The position numbers and the translations under genes are program-made. The notes under the pieces are model-generated. The model ran no database searches, was not told the origin of the DNA, and worked only from the letters and a program-made list of their open reading frames with translations. 64,000 bases of DNA from Globomyces pollinis-pini (Eukaryota > Chytridiomycota > Chytridiomycetes > Rhizophydiales > Globomycetaceae), in NCBI GenBank assembly GCA_025399215.1, contig MU621147.1:1-64000 (forward strand). The letters are read 5' to 3'. Below, piece by piece: positions 57,901 through 64,000 of this stretch (its first letter is position 1; each line of letters begins with the position of its first letter).

Positions 57901-60407
57901 AATATTTTCGTGTGACCGCTCTTCCTTGGTCACTTGCTACCATTTCTTGTAAAGATTGAAATCGAACAATTGTTTTCTTGATTCGATCAAAAAGAGAGTG
58001 ACTCCAAGCAATTGCACCTGCCACTTTTGGTTGATTTTTGGCAGTGGGTGGATTATCCCTAAGATTAACTTACTCTTACAATTACTTATTCTTCTTAAAA
58101 ATATCTTCAATAATATCCACTTCTCTCGCATATTGATCAAGAATTTCATACCACTTGCCCATTAACTGCTTATTGATAGATTCTCTTGATTTAATATTTT
58201 TGATATTTTGCAAAAGATCAAATGCCCCCTCTGCAGAACGAAGCTTTTTGAAAGATGCATCAATAAACTGCTTGGCCATTTCTTCAATTTGAATAATTTG
58301 TTCTCTAAATCTTCCCATCACTCCTTCCCAAGCGGATTGATGTCTTTTGTCAAATATATCGAACGGGATAGTCTCAAATGGTACAATCAATGCTTCAACA
58401 CGTTTAATCACTTCATCTATCGCTTGTGGATCACCGGTTACAGCTTTCAATTCCGGACCGAAAATGGAATAAAACTGATCCATCACTTCGGCAATCTCAT
58501 AAAGATCTGCACACCGTAAAGACATGTAGTTGGTATGTTCAAATAGTTTTTTTCGGTCAAATTCCCATCTTTGATCACGACCAGATTGTTCAATTCGCTC
58601 ACGTATTTGAAAGTATGTACTGCTCCATTTTTCTAAAAGAGATTTAGCATCCAAAATTTTCTTTTTGGTTTCAGTAGATGGTTCTCTTAATATTGTTTGA
58701 ATGTTGACGATATTAGACACCTTATTAGACAGCTCCCAAGCAATTCGACTCATCAAAGGAACCATTCTCTCATCTCTATTATAGTGTCGAGAAATAATCC
58801 AAACCATTCTTATGGCATTCATCAAAGACATCAATGAATCCTAATATTACATTTTTATAATTTACCTCCACACTAGCCAGACTACCAATTACAATGTTTT
58901 TAAAATGTCTCTCTAATGTGCTAAGAAATTTGACATTGTCTTTCGCTTCGGAATAAATTTTGTTCAATTCAGATAGCTGAAATTCAAGTGAGGTTGATGA
59001 GGGCAATTTTCCTGACAACAAAATCGTTTGAATTTTGTGAACAATAGGCAAATTAAGTTGCTCGTAAAGGGTAGAAAGGGAAGCGCTACGGTCTCTCCAA
59101 AACTCTATTTCAGCTAAAGGACCCTATACATTATTTCTTGTAAAACACATACGTTTCCTAAAGGAACTTTCTTCATTTCTTTACCAAGCGCTCCAGCTAC
59201 CGTTTCTATCCATTCTTCAGCCAGCTCTTCTAGCCGGTCAATCATTTTTTTATCTGCAAGCACTTGATATGGCTCCAAGACGGTTAGCTCAGTTAACTCT
59301 TCTGGAATCTTAAGTCGTGTCTCTCCAGCAACTTGCTGTACAGTATGTGCAATGTGACTTCCAAATCTTTGCATAGTGACAAGTAATTCGGCTTTTAGAT
59401 CTTCAAAGCGATAACTGCCAATTTCGTGTCTAGTTTCCAAGTGAACATCACCTGTGTCTTGTTTTGGCTTTTCTTCTTGGAATGCGCTGAAATCAGAGTT
59501 TGCTAATAGTGGCAAGTATATTTCTTGAATCACTTGCTCCAACATTAGCAATGCTTGGTTGGATAAAAATCCAACTTCTAAATGGGTAGGCAGTACATCA
59601 TTTGCACCTAAACATCAGAAAAATAATATTACTCTGCGGTGAGTTTGGAATTGGAATTGGTCCAGGTAAATTTCGAATAAAATAAACTGCATTACAGTCT
59701 ACTACTTCTTCTGGGATTATCCCAACTGCCATATTAATATGGAATGATTCGAAGGTGACTATTGATTTCTCTTTGATAACTATAGATGCAACTTCAACTG
59801 TCTCTGGTGCCTATGGTGAGTTAACAGATCATACCACCATGGCTGGCAGTTCTACATCTTCAGGTACTTCCATAGGATCTAACAAATTGCTATCTTGTAC
59901 TGAATCTCCTGCAGGTGGTGCTTCGGTCACATTGTTGGGCAATTCAACGGGTTCGGTTTTAGGATCTTCTGTTACTGCTGGGGGAGCGTCAATTATTGTT
60001 GGCTCGGGTTCTGAAGCTACAACAGGTATATCGACTATATTTGAAGGCTCGGAAGTATTGGAAGTATCTACTGGATCTACAATCTCTATATCGTTCAGTT
60101 TTTTCTCGATCCAGAATATCAAAGATGAGTTTATGTGATTTGTGTCTTCTAAAAAATCCATTAAGCTCTGCAAATTTTGCTTTTCATTTCTATTGAAGAA
60201 ATCTTCAAAAATATCTACTTGATTTTCAAGTGGTTGAGTTAGAAATTCGGCACCAGATATGACACGAGCAGGTTTTGTTGATTCATCAATATCTTGTTGA
60301 AAACTATGCTCTATTTTGGTTTTAATCCAGTTTATTCTTTCATCGCTATATGGTTTGCTAGGCAACGAAGCGTGTATAGTAGCTAAATGGCCTGTTGTAT
60401 CAGCCAT
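45950..60407 (-). CDS. Axonemal dynein heavy chain, DNAH10-like (inner arm I1/f type)
   Basis: One gene of about 14.5 kb with roughly a dozen or more short introns. The ATG is at 60405-60407 (MADTTGHL), because the longer frame starts at TTG. In order: an acidic Pro/Glu-rich N-terminal extension (59829-60407), tail and DHC_N1 region (57040-59551), linker (54215-56344), AAA1 P-loop [13 protein letters not shown] with [10 protein letters not shown] (53720-54139), AAA2 [10 protein letters not shown] (~53130), AAA3 [11 protein letters not shown] (~52070), AAA4 [12 protein letters not shown] (~51020), coiled-coil stalk with microtubule-binding domain (~49500-50400), AAA5-6 and a C-terminal domain ending [13 protein letters not shown]. 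The end matches DNAH10 ([35 protein letters not shown]). It is evidence for a motile cilium or flagellum. Confidence 0.93.
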
Positions 60408-60647
60408 AAACAAACTACAAATTGGAAAAAAAACACGCTCTTGAATCTGTGACTCATGCGATCTTCAAAATATCTATAAAACTGGTTGCGCACGATGGAT
60501 ATAATTTTATTATATTGAAATAATCCTTTGGGCCTAAGTCATTAAAAAATGCTCCATCAGTAAAGTGAAACCAACGGTCAATTGATTGTACCTCCTACCC
60601 AAATCAGATTAAATTAACAATAAAATTAGTTGATAGTTTTTACGTAA

Positions 60648-61208
60648 ATGACTATAAAGCAAAGAAGGATTTTCTTTGGGTTGCCAGGTGCTGGAAAGAG
60701 CACTCTCTTCAATATGATATTTGGTGAAGCTACCTTTCATGCTCACGGTAAATTCAAAAAGAATGGAATTACATACGTTGAATGTCCAAGAATCGACTCA
60801 GTTGCTGATTTAAATAAGTTTAGCAACGAAACAGCAGAATACGTTAGAAAAGGCGGTTTCTTTCAGTTATTCTTTGTGGTAACTTTAGAGAAGGGTAAAT
60901 TCAACCCTGTTACCTGGAAGGTTGTCCATTCAATAGTAGATGCGATTGGAGATAAAAATGTGCCAGTGTCAGTTATCCTAAACAAAGTTAGTCCATCCAC
61001 CTATCGTGCAATGAAGGATGAAGAAACGAGACGCACTTTTGAAGACAGAATTCTTGAAGGAGAAGGTCTAAATGTAACCAATATTTATTACTATATTCGA
61101 CAAGAAGGATTATTCGATGAGGAAGAGGTCCGTGTTGGCAAACTACAAGATGGCTTTGAAGAATTTCTAAACACTGCCATTGGATTTGAGACTGTTCCGT
61201 ATGAATAA
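60648..61208 (+). CDS. AIG1/GIMAP-like P-loop protein
   Basis: A single exon of 186 codons. The P-loop near residue 10 is FFGLPGAGKSTLFNMIFG, as in AIG1/GIMAP GTPases and related septin-like GTPases. The G3 position, normally DTPG, reads VECPRIDS, so the switch-II aspartate is replaced. The G4 motif is VILNKVSP (NKxx without the specificity Asp). Nucleotide specificity and hydrolysis are thus uncertain. AIG1-like genes are often expanded in protist and fungal genomes and act on membranes in plants and animals. Its start lies 240 bp from the divergent dynein start. Confidence 0.7.
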   Translation: MTIKQRRIFFGLPGAGKSTLFNMIFGEATFHAHGKFKKNGITYVECPRIDSVADLNKFSNETAEYVRKGGFFQLFFVVTLEKGKFNPVTWKVVHSIVDAIGDKNVPVSVILNKVSPSTYRAMKDEETRRTFEDRILEGEGLNVTNIYYYIRQEGLFDEEEVRVGKLQDGFEEFLNTAIGFETVPYE

Positions 61209-61319
61209 ATCTAGAACTCAATTCATTGGTCTTTATGTTGGTGGTCACATTTACAATAAAAATTAAACAATGGAACAATCTACATTTATTTATTTTCAAA
61301 GACTGAGTAATCTAATTAG

Positions 61320-64000
61320 ATGGCTACATCGATGGAATCAGCCGATGATAAAATAGATTATTGGAGAGCTTTTTCAATAAGGGGAAAGGTTATTGAAGCA
61401 AAATATCTGGTAGATGCTAAATCAGGTTACTCCAGCATTCAATTTAATTTGTATTAGAAACACCAAAAGGTTTCTATTGTGTTAGTAGGATAGATAATCA
61501 GTATTCAAATGAAATTGTTACAAATACAATCACTAATACAGATACACCTTTTTGGGTATGTTGCAACGTGTACAAATGATCAATCATAGGCAGAGGATTT
61601 TGCTTTTGAATCAAAACTTGGATTTAAAGAGATTAAATTTATTGTATGGATGGATGATAAAACAAAGAGCGATTCAGCTTTCCCTATTGGAAAAGTACTT
61701 TTCGAATACAATGTTTATACTAGGTTGTTATACCTCGATCTTTCATCAAGAGCGCAGAAGAGCAATGGTACATGTTACTTAATGCAGATAATGAAACTAA
61801 AAGTATTTGGACAATGTAATTAACAATATCAGCTACTGGGAGTGTTCAGATAAGAATAAAACATTTCCCACCCAAAATGAAAAGGAAAGTTCATGGATTT
61901 TCAGTGTCAGTTCTTAGAGCACGATTAACACCAAAACGGGTTTTCGGTGGTGATAAACTAGCGACAGGTTTAACAGATCAGTTTCTCTAATTAACCAGAA
62001 CTACCTAACCCATATGCTGTGTGCCATTTATTCCCAGATCCAGATGCGTTATCAACGCAACATACACACTGCCAACCGAGAACAATCACCCCAACGTTTG
62101 CTGAAAACTTTTACTTGTATTTTATCACATTACTAATAATAGTACTTGTAATGCAAATTCAGATGTATATAAAAGAGAATTACATTGTGCACTTTGGTAA
62201 TGCATATCCTTGTGTTTATTTCACTAGGAGTCAAGAAACGGTGAATGACTTAATTCCTCCGAGCTTTCTGGGACATGTTACGATACCACTTGGACCAGTT
62301 GTTACTAAATCCGTCACTTATCGCTGGTATAGTCTAAGTTTACTCGATGCTGATGAGTCAACTGTTTTGACAAAGCCCAAGGGTAGAAAAAAGTCAATAA
62401 CAGATGAAGAAAAACGATCAAAGCCAAGGGATTTTGTTAAAAATCTTCATTCTATTGGAGGTATTATAAATAAGGTCTAAAGTCAGTGGCAACTCCTCAA
62501 ACACAAAAACCTCATAAATTTGTTGACAAAACATTTGCGTTATCTAGTTGTCATAACTGTAATGGAGTAATGGTTGGAACACAATCTAGTTGCACAGATT
62601 GCTCAGTATCTGTTCATAACAAATGCAAGGACTCAATGACACCCACCTGTGGTGGATACGGTTTGTCTTACTTTCTGATCAATAGGTGCGTTACGGTTAA
62701 AAATTGACGTTAATGTAATTTTAACTTTGATAGAATAATATTAGACTACTTTTGTCCTTAATTTGCCAATGTATCAAAACTTGATTGACATCCTGCAAGA
62801 AGAAGATTTTCAACTGCTGATCATTCTTGGAAGAGTAAGTCAAAGCAGAGAGGACGCTGCTAGAAGTTTGGTAAGTCAAGGTGTCTAAACTTCCTAGATT
62901 AAAGTCTTTAATGATAAATATGTTAATTTCGTAAAATCATGTGTTCGACAAGAAATTCTCCAATCAGGTAAAGTAGTTATCTGCCTTTTTTTATAATAGA
63001 TGACAGTAAGACACTGTTTAGAGCAAACTCAATGGCTTCAAAATGTCTGGATGTTTATATGAAGCATGTTGCATCTGGTAAATTCTTCTTTCTCTGATTC
63101 ACAATTTACATCTAGACTATTTAAGAGCCACACTAGAAGATGTTTTAAAGTTGATTATACTATCCAAAAAGCCATTTGAGGTACCAACTAGAAATTTACG
63201 TTTATTCATAGATGGATCCCCTAAGACTAATAGATACAAAAGAAAAAATTGAGCGATCCGAATCAAAGAAAAAAAAGGAAAGTGAAAGTGAACTCAGTAT
63301 AAATGCTACCAATTTGCGCGAGCTGAATATGATCGTGACTAAGTGTATATTTGATAGTGCTCCAAAAATGCCACGGTAACCTTCTAAATTATAACCAGAT
63401 TCCAGACCTCTAAAGGAAGTTTTTAATATGATCAAGAGCACTGTGCTAGAGAAATTTCCGGATAGCGATGTGGTCAAATATACTGCAATCAGTGGGTTTA
63501 TCTTTCTTCGATTCTTTGCACCAGCAATTTTAGGACCTTCATTATTTGGACTGAAAGTTGGTAAGGCATTTTAAACCCCAAATTTATATTTTAGGTAACC
63601 AAGATGCTACTTCAGCAAGAAAATTATTGTTGATTGCTAAAACATTACAAAATTTATCAAATTTAGTTGAATTTGGACAGAAAGAGGCATTCATGGAACC
63701 AATGAATTCGTTTATCTTGAGTCAGATTGACGATATGAAAAAATTTATTGATACCATATCTTCAACTGTAATTCTGCTCATTTAACTGGTAGACTCCTTC
63801 CCCCAAAGAGATGGAAGTGAAACTTCTAAAGTATTCAGATGATATAGTTGCAAGAGAATGTGCGGAAGTTCACGCTATTCTGGCAACTTCATTGGATAAA
63901 ATGATTGCATTCGACTCAAAATCCACTCTACTACCAAAATTAGTTACTATAACCAATGAAATTGACAGTAAATTAAAAATAATACAAGAAAAAGAGAAGA
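61320..64000 (+). CDS. C2-C1-RasGAP protein, 3' end outside window
   Basis: The ATG at 61320 (MATSMESADDKIDYWRAF) opens a C2-like region: LVDAKS-ETPKGFYCVSRID, then FKEIKFIVWMDD and FPIGKVLFEYNVY. A second segment reads SVLRARLTPKRVFGG and FLGHVTIPLGPVV. A C1 zinc finger follows: HKFVDKTFALSSCHNCNGVM … CTDCSVSVHNKCKDSMTPTC. The RasGAP domain carries the arginine finger TLFRANSMASKCLDVYMK, DYLRATLEDVLKLI, GFIFLRFFAPAILGPSLFG and TLQNLSNLVEFGQKE. It should stimulate GTP hydrolysis by Ras at membranes. Many introns of 25-40 nt are seen, for example a 30-nt one before TGSVQIRIKHF. The gene continues beyond 64000. Confidence 0.85.

Overview
This window is nuclear DNA from a compact, AT-rich eukaryotic genome. 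The protein genes are broken by very short GT-AG introns, mostly 24-37 nt, many with a yeast-like (T)ACTAA/CTAAC branch-point motif a few bases before the AG. All three standard stop codons end genes, so the standard code applies. An axonemal dynein heavy chain shows a flagellated stage. Together with Argonaute, a cAMP-receptor-like GPCR, divergent G-alpha proteins, complex I, COQ3 and fungal-like Lea1, Svp26 and Aim25 relatives, the gene set best fits a zoosporic (chytrid-like) fungus or a close unicellular opisthokont. That placement is inference. No rRNA, tRNA, CRISPR array or intact transposon was seen.

Layout. 1-7.3 kb: tail of an unidentified gene, an F-box/ankyrin protein (-), the spliceosomal helicase Prp5 (+) and two small unknown genes. 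7.4-12.7 kb (-): a WDR48/UAF1 WD40 protein, U2 snRNP A' (Lea1) and a multi-pass membrane protein. 13.4-18.9 kb: makorin, SRP receptor beta, adenylate kinase, an unknown protein and a mitochondrial scramblase-like protein. 19-33 kb: a signalling and RNA region with three divergent G-alpha subunits, a CAR-type GPCR and Argonaute. Between them lie RPB4, a lysine-rich protein, an Svp26/TEX261 homologue and an unusual B-box protein with a PARP-like N-terminal region. 33-37.3 kb (-): a myristoylatable RING-H2 protein and NDUFV1. 37.7-39.3 kb: a tandem duplication of a small secreted or membrane protein gene with conserved flanks. 40-45.5 kb: a YdcZ-type DMT transporter, an unknown ubiquitin-like/TM protein, COQ3, an Atg18/WIPI PROPPIN and a small protein with an Atg8-binding-like motif. 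46-60.4 kb (-): one 14.5-kb axonemal dynein heavy chain gene closest to DNAH10. 60.6-64 kb: a GIMAP-like P-loop protein and a C2-C1-RasGAP protein that runs off the window.

Functional links. Prp5 and Lea1 both act at U2/branch-point recognition, which suits a genome of micro-introns with strong branch points. The GPCR and the G-alpha genes lie within 14 kb. The G-alpha copies keep the P-loop, arginine finger, NKxD box and a full C-terminal alpha5 helix, but all lack the catalytic switch-II glutamine (Leu or Ile instead). This suggests a slow-hydrolysing lineage-specific G-alpha subfamily and is the most interesting signal here. Next are the PARP-like/B-box fusion, the tandem secreted pair and a ~110-bp dispersed repeat. 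Exon joins were worked out by hand from frames, GT-AG sites and conserved protein motifs; those in dynein, WDR48, Atg18 and RasGAP are only partly resolved.
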